64,000 nucleotides of DNA from Candidatus Gastranaerophilales bacterium. Its GTDB lineage: Bacteria > Cyanobacteriota > Vampirovibrionia > Gastranaerophilales > Gastranaerophilaceae. Where the stretch lies: NCBI GenBank assembly GCA_944324865.1, contig CALUXW010000001.1:227488-291487 (forward strand), read 5' to 3'. The notes beneath the pieces are model-generated. The model ran no database searches and was not told where the DNA came from. It was given only the letters and a program-made list of their open reading frames with translations. Below are positions 17,204 to 25,850 of this stretch, in pieces (within the stretch, counting starts at the first letter, position 1; each line of letters starts with the position of its first letter). A program made the position numbers and the translations under genes.

Positions 17204-17791
17204 TTAAGTTTTGTTACACAAATTTTCAAAATAATTCAAAACATCATCTACATAGTAACGATTTTTAGAACTAAAAGGCAAAACATCAGTCATAAATAAA
17301 TTTCTAACATATGTAATTTTCTTTAAAATATCACTCTTCGAAACATAATCGCACTTTGACAATACTATAAAATGTGCAACATTATTAACTTTTAACCACT
17401 CGTTCATTTGAAAATCATTTTTTTGAATATCATGCCGAACATCAATAAACTGAACACAAGAAATTAAATTGTTACGCTTTAATAAATATTCCTCAAGGTT
17501 CTTTTGCCACATCGCCTGCTCTGTTTTAGAAACTCTTGCATATCCGTAACCCGGCAAATCAGCAATAATAAAAGGCAATGCCGCTGTTTTAATTTCAAAT
17601 AAATTAATAAGACGTGTTTTGCCCGGTGTATTAGACGTTTTTGCAAGATTCTTATTATTACAAAGTGTATTTATAAAAGTTGATTTACCTACATTAGAAC
17701 GCCCCAAAAGAGCAAATTCACAAATGTCGGATTTTAAACATTGCTTAAGATTTGGAGAGCTTTGCAAAAAGGTCGCTTGTTTTATTTTCAT
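17204..17791 (-). CDS. engB: Ribosome biogenesis GTPase YihA/EngB
   Basis: Essential Era-like GTPase that acts in 50S subunit assembly. The 195-residue protein has G1 GRSNVGKST at 30-38, the G2 Thr in NTPGKTRLINLF, G3 DLPGYGYA and G4 SKCD. The ARVSKTEQAMWQ segment after G3 is typical of EngB. It overlaps the upstream 94-residue gene by 47 nt, in a different frame. Confidence 0.97.
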   Translation of the reverse strand: MKIKQATFLQSSPNLKQCLKSDICEFALLGRSNVGKSTFINTLCNNKNLAKTSNTPGKTRLINLFEIKTAALPFIIADLPGYGYARVSKTEQAMWQKNLEEYLLKRNNLISCVQFIDVRHDIQKNDFQMNEWLKVNNVAHFIVLSKCDYVSKSDILKKITYVRNLFMTDVLPFSSKNRYYVDDVLNYFENLCNKT

Positions 17792-18029
17792 AACCGGGTC
17801 TTCTTAACTCGTTAAGTCTTTTTTTATAAACAACTGCTGACAAAAGGTTATATACATTATCGTTATTAACAACATTTACTTGTATAGTGTCATCCATTAT
17901 TTCAACATTTACTGATTTTGTACTTACAAAATCAGACTTTAGATTTGCGATTTGAATTATTTTGTTTCGCAATATACCTAAAGGTTGCGATATAAAGTCT
18001 TCAAAAGATTTTAAGATGACATTTCTCAT
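17745..18029 (-). CDS. Small conserved-type protein of unknown function upstream of engB
   Basis: A 94-residue product, mixed helix and strand, with short beta-like runs (VNVEIMDDTIQVNVVNNDNVYNLL) and a basic C-terminus. Its last 15 codons overlap the engB start in another frame, a long overlap that suggests coupled translation. The start is close to the divergent speE promoter region. I recognise no family; the size and the strand-turn-strand plus RLNELRR helix vaguely recall nucleic-acid-binding DUF721 proteins, but this is weak. Confidence 0.5.
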   Translation of the reverse strand: MRNVILKSFEDFISQPLGILRNKIIQIANLKSDFVSTKSVNVEIMDDTIQVNVVNNDNVYNLLSAVVYKKRLNELRRPGYENKTSDLFAKLSKS

Positions 18030-18067
18030 AAGCTTGCATTTATTATAGCAAATAATTTGGTTTTTTG

Positions 18068-18073
18068 TATAAT
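18068..18073 (+). promoter_or_regulatory. Candidate -10 box for the speE-aroA operon
   Basis: A perfect TATAAT at 18068-18073 lies 31 nt before the speE ATG, leaving room for a 5' leader that carries the AAAGGA ribosome site. No convincing TTGACA is found at 16-18 nt spacing, so only the -10 part is supported. Confidence 0.45.
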
Positions 18074-18104
18074 AGATTAAGAGAGTTTAATAAAGGATAA
18101 AAAT

Positions 18105-18947
18105 ATGTATCTTGAAATAAATCAACTACATTACGGTATAGCAATAGAAAGAGAGGAAACACTCTTTAAAGATAAATCCCCCTATCAAGAGGTAGAAATA
18201 TTTAAAAGCAAGGGCTTGGGCAATGTTTTAACACTAGATGGTTTAATGATGACAACAGAGCATGATGAGTTTTTTTATCATGAGATGATTGCGCACGTCC
18301 CACTTATTGCACATAATAATCCGCAAAATATCTTAGTAATTGGCGGTGGTGACGGCGGAACAGTAAGAGAAGTATTAAAACATAAATCAGTTAAAAGTGT
18401 TGATATGTGCGAAATTGATAACATGGTAATAGAAGCAAGTAAAAAGTTTTTACCAACAATTTCTTTAAAACTTGATGATCCAAAAGTTAATATTTATGTA
18501 GAAGATGCAATTGAATTTATAAAAAACAAAAAAGATTGCTACGATGTTGTCTTAATTGACTCAACAGACCCTATGGGTCCGGGTGAAGGCCTATTTACAG
18601 AAGAATTTTACACAAATGTAAAAAAATCATTAAAAGAAGGCGGAATTGTTGTAGCGCAATCTGAGTCACCATTTGCAAATGTTAATGAAATGAGCAAGAT
18701 GTACAAACTTTTAAGAAAAGTATTCAAAAATGTTTCACCATACTGTGGACCAATTCCGACATACCCTGGTGGTTATTGGTCTTGGGCATTTTGCTCCGAG
18801 CAAGTCGAAACACCTCATTGTCATAAAAAAGTTGATAAACACAGAGCAGATGAGATTTCAGAAATTTGCAAATTATACAATACAAGAATACAAACTGCAG
18901 CTTTCGATGTGCCAAATTTTGTAAAAGAAATCGCGTTTGGTGAATAA
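18105..18947 (+). CDS. speE: Spermidine synthase (polyamine aminopropyltransferase)
   Basis: Transfers the aminopropyl group of decarboxylated SAM to putrescine. The 280-residue cytosolic enzyme shows the N-terminal beta domain (QEVEIFKSKGLGNVLTLDG), the binding loop VIGGGDGGTVREVLKH, MCEIDNMV, and the catalytic DSTDPMGPGEGLF with its Asp, followed by FTEEFY. AAAGGATAAAAAT precedes the ATG. It overlaps the start of aroA and is probably transcribed with it. Confidence 0.97.
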   Translation: MYLEINQLHYGIAIEREETLFKDKSPYQEVEIFKSKGLGNVLTLDGLMMTTEHDEFFYHEMIAHVPLIAHNNPQNILVIGGGDGGTVREVLKHKSVKSVDMCEIDNMVIEASKKFLPTISLKLDDPKVNIYVEDAIEFIKNKKDCYDVVLIDSTDPMGPGEGLFTEEFYTNVKKSLKEGGIVVAQSESPFANVNEMSKMYKLLRKVFKNVSPYCGPIPTYPGGYWSWAFCSEQVETPHCHKKVDKHRADEISEICKLYNTRIQTAAFDVPNFVKEIAFGE

Positions 18948-20250
18948 TTTGAACAGCAATATAATTTCAAAAAAGCAAAATAAGGGACTTAAGGGAATAA
19001 TAAATATACCCTCTGATAAATCAATTTCGCACAGAAGTCTAATTTTTGGTGCGCTTACAGGTGGAAAAATTAGAATTTCAAATTTTTCACAAGGGGCTGA
19101 TTGTCTTGCAACACTCAATATCATTAAACAGTTAGGTTGCAAAATTAATCATATAGACAAAGGAATAATCGAATTAATTGCACCAAATAAATTCAGCGTG
19201 CCTAAAAATATTCTTGATTGCGCAAATTCAGGGACATCAATGCGTTTGTTATCAGGAATGCTTTCAGCACAAAATTTTGATAGTGTTCTTTCGGGTGATG
19301 AAAGTTTGTCCAAAAGGCCCATGAAACGAATTATAGAACCTTTAAGTCTTATGGGAGCAAAAATTAAATCAAACAACTATAAAGCCCCACTTGAAATTAT
19401 GGGAACAGTATTATCGCCGATAGAATATTTTAGTCCGATTTCATCAGCCCAGGTTAAATCTTGCATATTGCTTGCAGGAATCAATACTGATGGTATAACA
19501 GTATTTTATGAAAAAACACTATCAAGAAATCACAGTGAAAAAATGCTTGAATATTTAGAAGCTGAAATTGAAACAGGACAAGATGATTATGGTTTTTATA
19601 CAAAAATTAGAAAATCTTGCCTTGTACCAAAAAATATTATCATCCCTGGAGATATTTCATCTGCTGCATTTTTCATGGTTATGGCTGCAATTGTGCCAAA
19701 CAGTGAAATAATTATTCAAAATATCGGATTAAACCCCACAAGAACTGGCATTTTAGATGTTTTTGATAAAATGGGCGTACATTACGAGTTTTTAGACAAA
19801 AAAACAGTCTCTAACGAAGAAGTAGGTGATATAAAAGTTAGATACTCTCCGAACACCAAGGGTTGTGAAATTTCCGGAGAAATTATACCCAGATTAATTG
19901 ACGAATTACCCATAATAGCAGTTTTGGCAGCACAAGCTGAAGGTCAAACCATTGTAAAAGATGCTAAAGACTTAAGAAATAAAGAGTCAGACAGAATCAG
20001 TGCACTTGTCCTGGGATTAACCAAAATAGGTATAGATATAAAAGAAAAACACGATGGTTTTATTATAAACGGAAACAAAAATGATTTTACTGGTGGACAA
20101 GAAGTGGAAACTTATATGGATCATAGACTTGCGATGAGTTTCTTTGCAGCAGGTCTGAAATGCAAAAAAGAAATAAATATAAAAGATTTCGCTTGGGTTA
20201 ATACGTCTTTTCCCGAATTTTTATCAATCTTTAACAAAATTTCATACTAA
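18937..20250 (+). CDS. aroA: 3-phosphoshikimate 1-carboxyvinyltransferase (EPSP synthase)
   Basis: Shikimate pathway step that joins PEP to shikimate 3-phosphate. Characteristic segments: PSDKSISHRSLIFGAL, CANSGTSMRLLSGML, SGDESLSKRPMKR, GDISSAAFFMV, KESDRISAL and the late YMDHRLAMSF. The start is ambiguous. TTG 18937, GTG 18940 and TTG 18949 are in frame and overlap the speE stop; GGTG lies 6 nt before TTG 18949. The longest form is 437 residues. Chorismate mutase AroH, which acts two steps later in the route to aromatic amino acids, is at 37852. Confidence 0.96.
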   Translation: MVNNLNSNIISKKQNKGLKGIINIPSDKSISHRSLIFGALTGGKIRISNFSQGADCLATLNIIKQLGCKINHIDKGIIELIAPNKFSVPKNILDCANSGTSMRLLSGMLSAQNFDSVLSGDESLSKRPMKRIIEPLSLMGAKIKSNNYKAPLEIMGTVLSPIEYFSPISSAQVKSCILLAGINTDGITVFYEKTLSRNHSEKMLEYLEAEIETGQDDYGFYTKIRKSCLVPKNIIIPGDISSAAFFMVMAAIVPNSEIIIQNIGLNPTRTGILDVFDKMGVHYEFLDKKTVSNEEVGDIKVRYSPNTKGCEISGEIIPRLIDELPIIAVLAAQAEGQTIVKDAKDLRNKESDRISALVLGLTKIGIDIKEKHDGFIINGNKNDFTGGQEVETYMDHRLAMSFFAAGLKCKKEINIKDFAWVNTSFPEFLSIFNKISY

Positions 20251-20270
20251 AAGCAATTTCTAAACTTTAC

Positions 20271-21842
20271 ATGTTTTATTCGAGTATGGAACAAATAAAG
20301 TCAAAATATTTAATATACCCCAAAAAACCAGAACCGCCAAAAGGAACAGCTCAATTAAAATTGCTTTACACAAATGATTGGCACGGGCAAACCGATAATC
20401 TTGGCGGTATTTTAGGTGCATCTTTACAATTTGACTCAAGTACAAAAGGCACAAAATTTGATACACTAAAACTAATAGCCGGAGATAGTTGGTCTGGCGG
20501 AAATACAAAGAAAAATCAGCTAATTTTAAATTTAATGAACTACATGGGGTTTGATGCTTGCGCTATAGGAAACCATGAGCTCGATGCTGGTTTTAAGGCT
20601 TTTAAAGATACAATTAAAAATACATCTTACACAAAATTTGTTTCATCAAATTTGACAACAAGTGACAACAAAGGCGCAGAAGGCATTGCAAGCTCAATTA
20701 TAAAAGAAGAAAATGGCAATAAATATGGAATTATAGGTTTATCACCACTGGATTTAAAAACAGTTGTTTCTACCGAAAAAATACCGGAAATAAATGTAGA
20801 AAACTTTGAACAAACCGTGAAATCAACACAAGCAGAAATTGATAAATTAAAATCACAAGGAGTGAATAAAATAATTATTCTCTCGCACATTGGAAAAGAT
20901 TTTGATAAAAAACTCGCAAGTCAACTTGATGGTGTTGATATTATTGTTGGTGGACATTCGCATGATAAAATTGAGGGCATAAAAGAAGGTGAAAATTTGG
21001 TTAGAAGCAAATCAAACGAACCTGTAATAATTCTTCAAACTGGTCAAAATGCAGAGAACTACGGTATATTAGAAGCAGAATTTGATATAAATGGTATTTT
21101 AAAAAGAGTTTCAAATTCAGTAATTGAAACCAGTAAGAAAAAAAGTTCAATTATTGATAATATAAGAGATTCGGAAATTGGAACCTCAACACAAATAGGA
21201 ACAATTAAAGATATAGACCCAATGCCTGAAAACAGGAAAATTAGCCCCAGTGCTTGGACAGGCAAGGTTGCAGACTCGATGAAAGAAGCACTTGATACCG
21301 ATGTAGCAATTATTAATAGCGCAAATATACGCAAAGTACCTCAAACAGGAAAATTAACAGAAAGGGACATCGAAGAATCTGCACCAATGAAAAATAGTCT
21401 AATAAGAACTAAAATGACTGAAGAACAAATTGTTTCAGCAATAAAAAATGCAGCATATCGCTCCTTTGGTTCAGTTGACAGCTATCCCGGACTTTTACAA
21501 TGCAGTGGAATCAACTACACGATAGATACAAACGGCAACCTTCTAAATTTAAGTTTTATTGATAAAAATGGCAATGAAAATTCAATAGATGTAAATAATC
21601 CGTCAAAAACAAAAATATATACAGTAGCACTTGATAATTTTTTAGCCAATGGCAAAGAGTACCCGGAAATGCTACCAAAAGCTGAAGTAGAAAAATTTGA
21701 ATTTGATAAAGATAAAACAATGATAGACTACATTAAAAGAAATAAAGACAAAGATTCACTTGTAATTAGAAATGATGGCAGACTGAAAATAGTAAAAACA
21801 TCAGAACCCCCACGACAAAGCAATAATACGAGAAACATTTAA
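20271..21842 (+). CDS. 5'-nucleotidase/UshA-like metallophosphatase without signal peptide
   Basis: A 523-residue two-domain hydrolase. The N-terminal calcineurin-like domain has the full metal set: NDWHG (D36, H38), AGDSW (D72), GNHE (100-103), SHIG (205-208) and GGHSH (227-231). The C-terminal 5'-nucleotidase domain (about 315-500) has the NSANIRKVPQTGKLTERDI substrate region. Family members are usually exported, but this N-terminus (MFYSSMEQIKSKYLIYPKK) is not a signal peptide, so it may act in the cytosol or leave by another route. Substrate class (nucleotide, UDP-sugar or cyclic nucleotide) cannot be fixed. Its last 77 nt overlap the 3' end of convergent uppP, and the C-terminal tail from about 500 is the low-complexity part. 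Confidence 0.9.
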   Translation: MFYSSMEQIKSKYLIYPKKPEPPKGTAQLKLLYTNDWHGQTDNLGGILGASLQFDSSTKGTKFDTLKLIAGDSWSGGNTKKNQLILNLMNYMGFDACAIGNHELDAGFKAFKDTIKNTSYTKFVSSNLTTSDNKGAEGIASSIIKEENGNKYGIIGLSPLDLKTVVSTEKIPEINVENFEQTVKSTQAEIDKLKSQGVNKIIILSHIGKDFDKKLASQLDGVDIIVGGHSHDKIEGIKEGENLVRSKSNEPVIILQTGQNAENYGILEAEFDINGILKRVSNSVIETSKKKSSIIDNIRDSEIGTSTQIGTIKDIDPMPENRKISPSAWTGKVADSMKEALDTDVAIINSANIRKVPQTGKLTERDIEESAPMKNSLIRTKMTEEQIVSAIKNAAYRSFGSVDSYPGLLQCSGINYTIDTNGNLLNLSFIDKNGNENSIDVNNPSKTKIYTVALDNFLANGKEYPEMLPKAEVEKFEFDKDKTMIDYIKRNKDKDSLVIRNDGRLKIVKTSEPPRQSNNTRNI

Positions 21843-22608
21843 GCGTAACTTTTCCCAAAAGTTTCATAAAATATTTAACACACAAATAACCCACAATAAA
21901 GGAAGTTAAAAAACCGCAAATTATGGCAACGTAGTTAAAGTTTGCTATCTGCGAAAAATCCATTTCAAGCACAGGATAAGCCATTGATGCACCTAAAATT
22001 ACCGGAATGCTCATCAGAAATGAAAATCTGGCAGCTTTTACTCTATCCATACCAAAAAATACTTGTAATGCGATTGTCAAACCCGATCTGGAGAGTCCCG
22101 GAAATACGGCAAGTCCTTGTGCCAAACCAGTCCAAAGAGCAATTTTTAAATTCATTTCTTTATTTTGTTGTTTTAATTTTTCACTAAAAAACAAAATAAA
22201 TCCCGTAACAATTAAAAATAAACTAACTATTTTTGGATTTTCGACAAGAGCATGTGTTGGTTCTTTCAAAATCAACGCAACAATACAAGTGACAGGAGTT
22301 GCAGCTAAAATAAAAACTGCAGTTTTAAAATCAACATCAGAATAGTTCTTATTTTTTAATCCAACAAAAAAGGCTTTAATTATATTTACAATGTCTTTTC
22401 TAAAGAATATTAAAACAGCAAGCAAGGTTGCAAGATGCACCATGATGTCAAAAAAAATCTCCTGCGAACCTACTTCGTTTAAAACTTGTGAACCTGTTAA
22501 AATTTTATAAATAGATTGAGAAAAAACTATGTGTGCAGAACTTGAAATAGGTAAAAATTCGCTGATACCCTGTATAGCACCAACAAAAATTGCTTGCAGT
22601 ATATGCAT
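21766..22608 (-). CDS. uppP: Undecaprenyl-diphosphatase UppP/BacA
   Basis: Inner-membrane phosphatase that recycles undecaprenyl diphosphate to the monophosphate carrier for wall and glycan synthesis; it also gives intrinsic bacitracin tolerance. The 280-residue polytopic protein has both signature loops: GAIQGISEFLPISSSAHIV near the N-terminus and FPGLSRSGLTIA in the second half. It ends 77 nt inside the convergent nucleotidase gene, which is unusual. It is preceded by queD with 9 nt between. Confidence 0.96.
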   Translation of the reverse strand: MHILQAIFVGAIQGISEFLPISSSAHIVFSQSIYKILTGSQVLNEVGSQEIFFDIMVHLATLLAVLIFFRKDIVNIIKAFFVGLKNKNYSDVDFKTAVFILAATPVTCIVALILKEPTHALVENPKIVSLFLIVTGFILFFSEKLKQQNKEMNLKIALWTGLAQGLAVFPGLSRSGLTIALQVFFGMDRVKAARFSFLMSIPVILGASMAYPVLEMDFSQIANFNYVAIICGFLTSFIVGYLCVKYFMKLLGKVTLKCFSYYCFVVGVLMFLLFSVCHHF

Positions 22609-22617
22609 TTTAACTCC

Positions 22618-22974
22618 TTACTCCCAATAGGATGCTCTTGATGTGGGTGTTTCCCAGACATTTACACGTGACACGCCGGAAAATTTCACTTTAACCTTAG
22701 AATAAATATATTTACTTATAATCTCGGAACTCGGCGAAATACCACTGAACTCAGGTAATTCATTTATGTCGGAATGATCCAAATAATCCACAACCTCATT
22801 AACGCATTTTTTTAAAATTTTAAAATCAACAAGGATATTTGCCTTATCAAGCTCACAACCACGAACATAAACTTCAACCTTCCAATTATGACCATGCTGA
22901 TTTTCGCAATTACCCTTGTAATTTAGCAAATGATGCGCTGCCGAAAAATTTGTTTCTATTTTAACTTCAAACAT
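22618..22974 (-). CDS. queD: 6-carboxy-5,6,7,8-tetrahydropterin synthase QueD
   Basis: Converts dihydroneopterin triphosphate to carboxytetrahydropterin, an early step to queuosine. The 118-residue chain has the zinc-binding histidines in FSAAHHL and QHGHNW, the catalytic Cys just before (GNCENQHGH), and YLDHSDIN and the C-terminal VWETPTSRASY segment that are typical of QueD rather than PTPS of folate routes. It lies upstream of uppP on the minus strand. Together with queH at 2898 it indicates queuosine synthesis. Confidence 0.94.
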   Translation of the reverse strand: MFEVKIETNFSAAHHLLNYKGNCENQHGHNWKVEVYVRGCELDKANILVDFKILKKCVNEVVDYLDHSDINELPEFSGISPSSEIISKYIYSKVKVKFSGVSRVNVWETPTSRASYWE

Positions 22975-23010
22975 ATATTTATTTTATCATTAACATACGT
23001 CATGTACAAA

Positions 23011-23038
23011 ATATGCCCTTGCATATACAAGGGCATAT
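23011..23038 (-). terminator. Rho-independent terminator after tsf
   Basis: An 11-bp perfect stem (23011-23021 with 23028-23038, core GCCCTTG/CAAGGGC) with a 6-nt loop lies 17 nt after the tsf stop. On the minus strand it is followed by ATTTTG. It ends the rpsB-tsf transcript. Confidence 0.85.
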
Positions 23039-23054
23039 AATATGCGTTAAATTA

Positions 23055-23942
23055 CTAGCCTTTTATTTGGTTCATTACTTCTTGTGCGAAGTTATCTTGT
23101 CTTTTTTCCAAACCCTCACCGAGAACAAATCTGTCAAATTTTACTATTGATATCTTACCTTTAATCAATTGCTGAACTGTTTCATCCGGGTTTTTTACAA
23201 AAGGTTGTTCCAAAAGCACTTTGTGTGCCATTTGCTTATTTACACGACCTTCTACAATCTTTGCCCTTATTGCTTCCGGTTTGTTTGCAAGGTCTTCTTT
23301 ACCCATTTCAATTCTAGTTTCTTCATCAATAACAGATTGGGGAATTTGTTCTCGTGAAACAAACTCAGGAGCAGATGAAGCTATATGCAAACAAATATCT
23401 TTAGCCAGTGCTTTTGTTTCGTCAGAGCAAGCACCTTCACATTTTGTTTCAAGTAAGACACCAATTTTGCCATTGTGAATATACGTTGAAACGCAGCAAT
23501 CGGCATCATAACGCACAAATCTTCTAATTGTGATTTTTTCACCAATTTTTGCAATTTGTTCTTTTATAACTTCATCAATTTTCTTTTTACAAACAGGGCA
23601 ATCCATTTCAAGCATTTCATCAACAGACTTCGGATTGAGTTTAGCAACAGCTTGAGCCATCATATCTGCCAAACTTTTAAAGTTTTCATTTTTTGCAACA
23701 AAGTCAGTTTCACAGTTCATTTCAACCATTGCACCAACTTTATCTTCTACGTATGAAGCAACAGCACCTTCTGCAGCAATTCTACTCATTTTCTTATCAG
23801 CAGATGCAATACCTTTTTGCCTTAAAATTTCTGCTGCTTTATCCATATCACCCTGAGCTTCAACAAGAGCTTTTTTGGCATCCATCATGCCTGCACCAGT
23901 TTTATCACGAAGCTCTTTTACCATAGATGCTTTTATTTCCAT
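23055..23942 (-). CDS. tsf: Elongation factor Ts
   Basis: Nucleotide exchange factor for EF-Tu. The 295-residue protein starts with the UBA-like domain (VKELRDKTGAGMMDAKKAL), then the NCETDFVAKNENFK core motif and KIGEKITIRRF. It is odd in being Cys-rich: a CPVC pair at C115-C118 followed by KKKI, C149-C150, C168, C172 and C184, which could form a metal site not found in the standard protein. The dimerisation-type subdomain is retained. It follows rpsB by 14 nt, as in most bacteria. Confidence 0.97.
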   Translation of the reverse strand: MEIKASMVKELRDKTGAGMMDAKKALVEAQGDMDKAAEILRQKGIASADKKMSRIAAEGAVASYVEDKVGAMVEMNCETDFVAKNENFKSLADMMAQAVAKLNPKSVDEMLEMDCPVCKKKIDEVIKEQIAKIGEKITIRRFVRYDADCCVSTYIHNGKIGVLLETKCEGACSDETKALAKDICLHIASSAPEFVSREQIPQSVIDEETRIEMGKEDLANKPEAIRAKIVEGRVNKQMAHKVLLEQPFVKNPDETVQQLIKGKISIVKFDRFVLGEGLEKRQDNFAQEVMNQIKG

Positions 23943-23956
23943 ATTTTACTCCTTTA

Positions 23957-24712
23957 TTATTCAACTGTAACATTTGCATCTGCTGCTTCAATTTTTTCAA
24001 TTTTTTTACCTTCAGCAGCTTTATTTTGTCTAAGTTCTTTGCCTTCTAAAATAGCATCTGCCAACTTAGAAGCAACAAGTTTAATCGAGCGCAAAGCATC
24101 ATCATTACCTGGGATAATGTAATCAATGCCATCAGGATCAGCATTTGTATCAGCTAAACAAATAACAGGAATATTTAATTTGTTAGCTTCTTGAATTGCT
24201 ATTAACTCTTTCTTTTGGTCAACAACAAAAAGCATATCAGGCATGCCTTTCATCTCTTTTATACCACCTAGAGTTTTTGATAATTTTGCAAGCTGTCTGT
24301 TTAGTTGCGCAACTTCTTTTTTAGGTAATTTTTGAGCATGACCTGACTCCATAAAAGATTCAAGCTCTCTTAATTTATTTACTCTACCTCTGATTGTTTC
24401 GAAGTTTGTCATCATGCCACCGAGCCATCTGCGATTAACATAATATGCACCTGCTCTTGTTGCTTCTTGGGCAATAACATCCATAGCTTGCTTCTTTGTG
24501 CCGACAAAAAGAATATTTCTACCTCTTGCAGCCATATCACGTACAGCTTCATAAGCTTCATCTAATTTGTCTGAAGTTTTTCTTAAATCAAGAATATAAA
24601 TTCCGTTTTTTGCACCAAAAATAAACGGTTTCATTTTTGGGTTCCATTTTTGTGTTTGGTGACCAAAGTGTACACCAGCATCTAGTAATTCAACTAAAGT
24701 TGCAACTGCCAT
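23957..24712 (-). CDS. rpsB: 30S ribosomal protein S2
   Basis: Small-subunit protein needed for S1 binding. The 251-residue chain has the family hallmarks [41 protein letters not shown] and the [24 protein letters not shown] loop. AAGGATAAAAACT gives the ribosome site. It is the first gene of rpsB-tsf and is preceded by a structured leader at 24742-24805 that may be the S2 autoregulatory site. Confidence 0.98.
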   Translation of the reverse strand: MAVATLVELLDAGVHFGHQTQKWNPKMKPFIFGAKNGIYILDLRKTSDKLDEAYEAVRDMAARGRNILFVGTKKQAMDVIAQEATRAGAYYVNRRWLGGMMTNFETIRGRVNKLRELESFMESGHAQKLPKKEVAQLNRQLAKLSKTLGGIKEMKGMPDMLFVVDQKKELIAIQEANKLNIPVICLADTNADPDGIDYIIPGNDDALRSIKLVASKLADAILEGKELRQNKAAEGKKIEKIEAADANVTVE

Positions 24713-24741
24713 AGTTTTTATCCTTTCGTTCTTCTACATAT

Positions 24742-24805
24742 AAGGTTTAATTTCTACCCCTAGGCTTGGGCTGGTATAACTACCATACGAATTTAAATAA
24801 ACCTT
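24742..24805 (-). promoter_or_regulatory. Structured 5' leader of rpsB (candidate S2-responsive element)
   Basis: In the rpsB 5' region an 8-bp perfect outer helix (24798-24805 with 24742-24749, AAGGTTTA/TAAACCTT) encloses two small hairpins. One is TGGTA/TACCA with a 4-nt loop (24772-24785). The other is CCC/GGGG with a 7-nt loop (24757-24770). The layout is a three-way junction about 30 nt before the start codon. Autoregulatory leaders of this kind are known for ribosomal protein operons including rpsB in other phyla; the link to S2 here is inference. Confidence 0.55.
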
Positions 24806-24841
24806 CTTTAAAAGATTATTACAAACAAAAAAAATAATCAA

Positions 24842-25798
24842 CTAATATGGGTGAAAACAAGCAACATTACTGTTATGAACATTTTTTAAAGTTGGTATTT
24901 GAGAAAAACACAGATAATCTGCCTTTGCACAACGAGGATTAAACGGGCAACCTGTTATATTTTCAGTTATTGGAGCAGGTTGTCCTACGATATTTTTTAA
25001 TTTTTTTCCTTTTTTTACCGGCAAGGCCTCAATTAAGGCTTTTGTATAAGGATGATGAGGATTTTTAAATAGTTCATTCGTAGCAGCACGCTCTACAACA
25101 TGTCCAAGGTACATAATTGAAATATCATCACTGTATTGGGCAACCACTCCTAAATCATGTGTAATCAATACTATTGTCTTACCTTGTTCCTTTATTTTCA
25201 TCAATAATTTTAAGATTTGAGCTTGAATTGTAACATCAAGCGCAGTTGTTGGTTCATCCGCTATTAGTATATCTGCATTTGCAGCAAGTGCCATGGCAAT
25301 AATGACTCTTTGCTTCATGCCGCCAGAAAGCTCATGGGGGTATGATTTAATCCTATTTTTAACATCTTTAAACTCAACACTTTCGAGAGTTTTAATTGCT
25401 ATTTTTTTTGCCTGGTCTCTCGAAACTTCATTATGTAGCATTATTACTTCAAGTAATTGATTTTCAACAGTATATAAAGGATTAAGGCTAGTCATAGGAT
25501 CTTGAGGTATAAGCGCAATCTTTCTGCCACGTATTTTCAGCATCTGTTTTTCACTAAAATCTAAAATATTTTCATTTTCAAAAATTATTTTTCCACCAAG
25601 AATTCTTGAATTTCTGGGCAAAAGCTTAAGAACACTCATAACACTCATGGTTTTGCCACAACCAGACTCACCGACAATTGCATGTATTTTTCCCTTAAAA
25701 AAAGAAAAATTGACATTTTTAAGTACAGGATAAACCTTTTTGTCGATTTCTAAACCTAAAGAGAAATTTTTTATTTCTAGTAAGGGATTTTCACGCAT
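24842..25798 (-). CDS. Oligopeptide/dipeptide ABC transporter ATP-binding protein (OppD/DppD type)
   Basis: A 318-residue ATPase that drives a peptide importer. Seen: Walker A GESGCGKT (near residue 38), the Q-loop LIPQDPMTSLNPLY, signature LSGGMKQR, Walker B ADILIADEPTTALD and the switch His in LITHDLG. The C-terminal oligo_HPY domain has the CPFNPRCAKAD cysteine cluster, which may bind iron-sulfur. It stands alone; the candidate permeases OppB and OppC are at 43076-45106, and no OppF or substrate-binding protein is in the window. Confidence 0.92.
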   Translation of the reverse strand: MRENPLLEIKNFSLGLEIDKKVYPVLKNVNFSFFKGKIHAIVGESGCGKTMSVMSVLKLLPRNSRILGGKIIFENENILDFSEKQMLKIRGRKIALIPQDPMTSLNPLYTVENQLLEVIMLHNEVSRDQAKKIAIKTLESVEFKDVKNRIKSYPHELSGGMKQRVIIAMALAANADILIADEPTTALDVTIQAQILKLLMKIKEQGKTIVLITHDLGVVAQYSDDISIMYLGHVVERAATNELFKNPHHPYTKALIEALPVKKGKKLKNIVGQPAPITENITGCPFNPRCAKADYLCFSQIPTLKNVHNSNVACFHPY

Positions 25799-25850
25799 AA
25801 AAAAATTATATCACAGTGCTTAAAATATAAAAAACCGCCCAAGGATTAAT

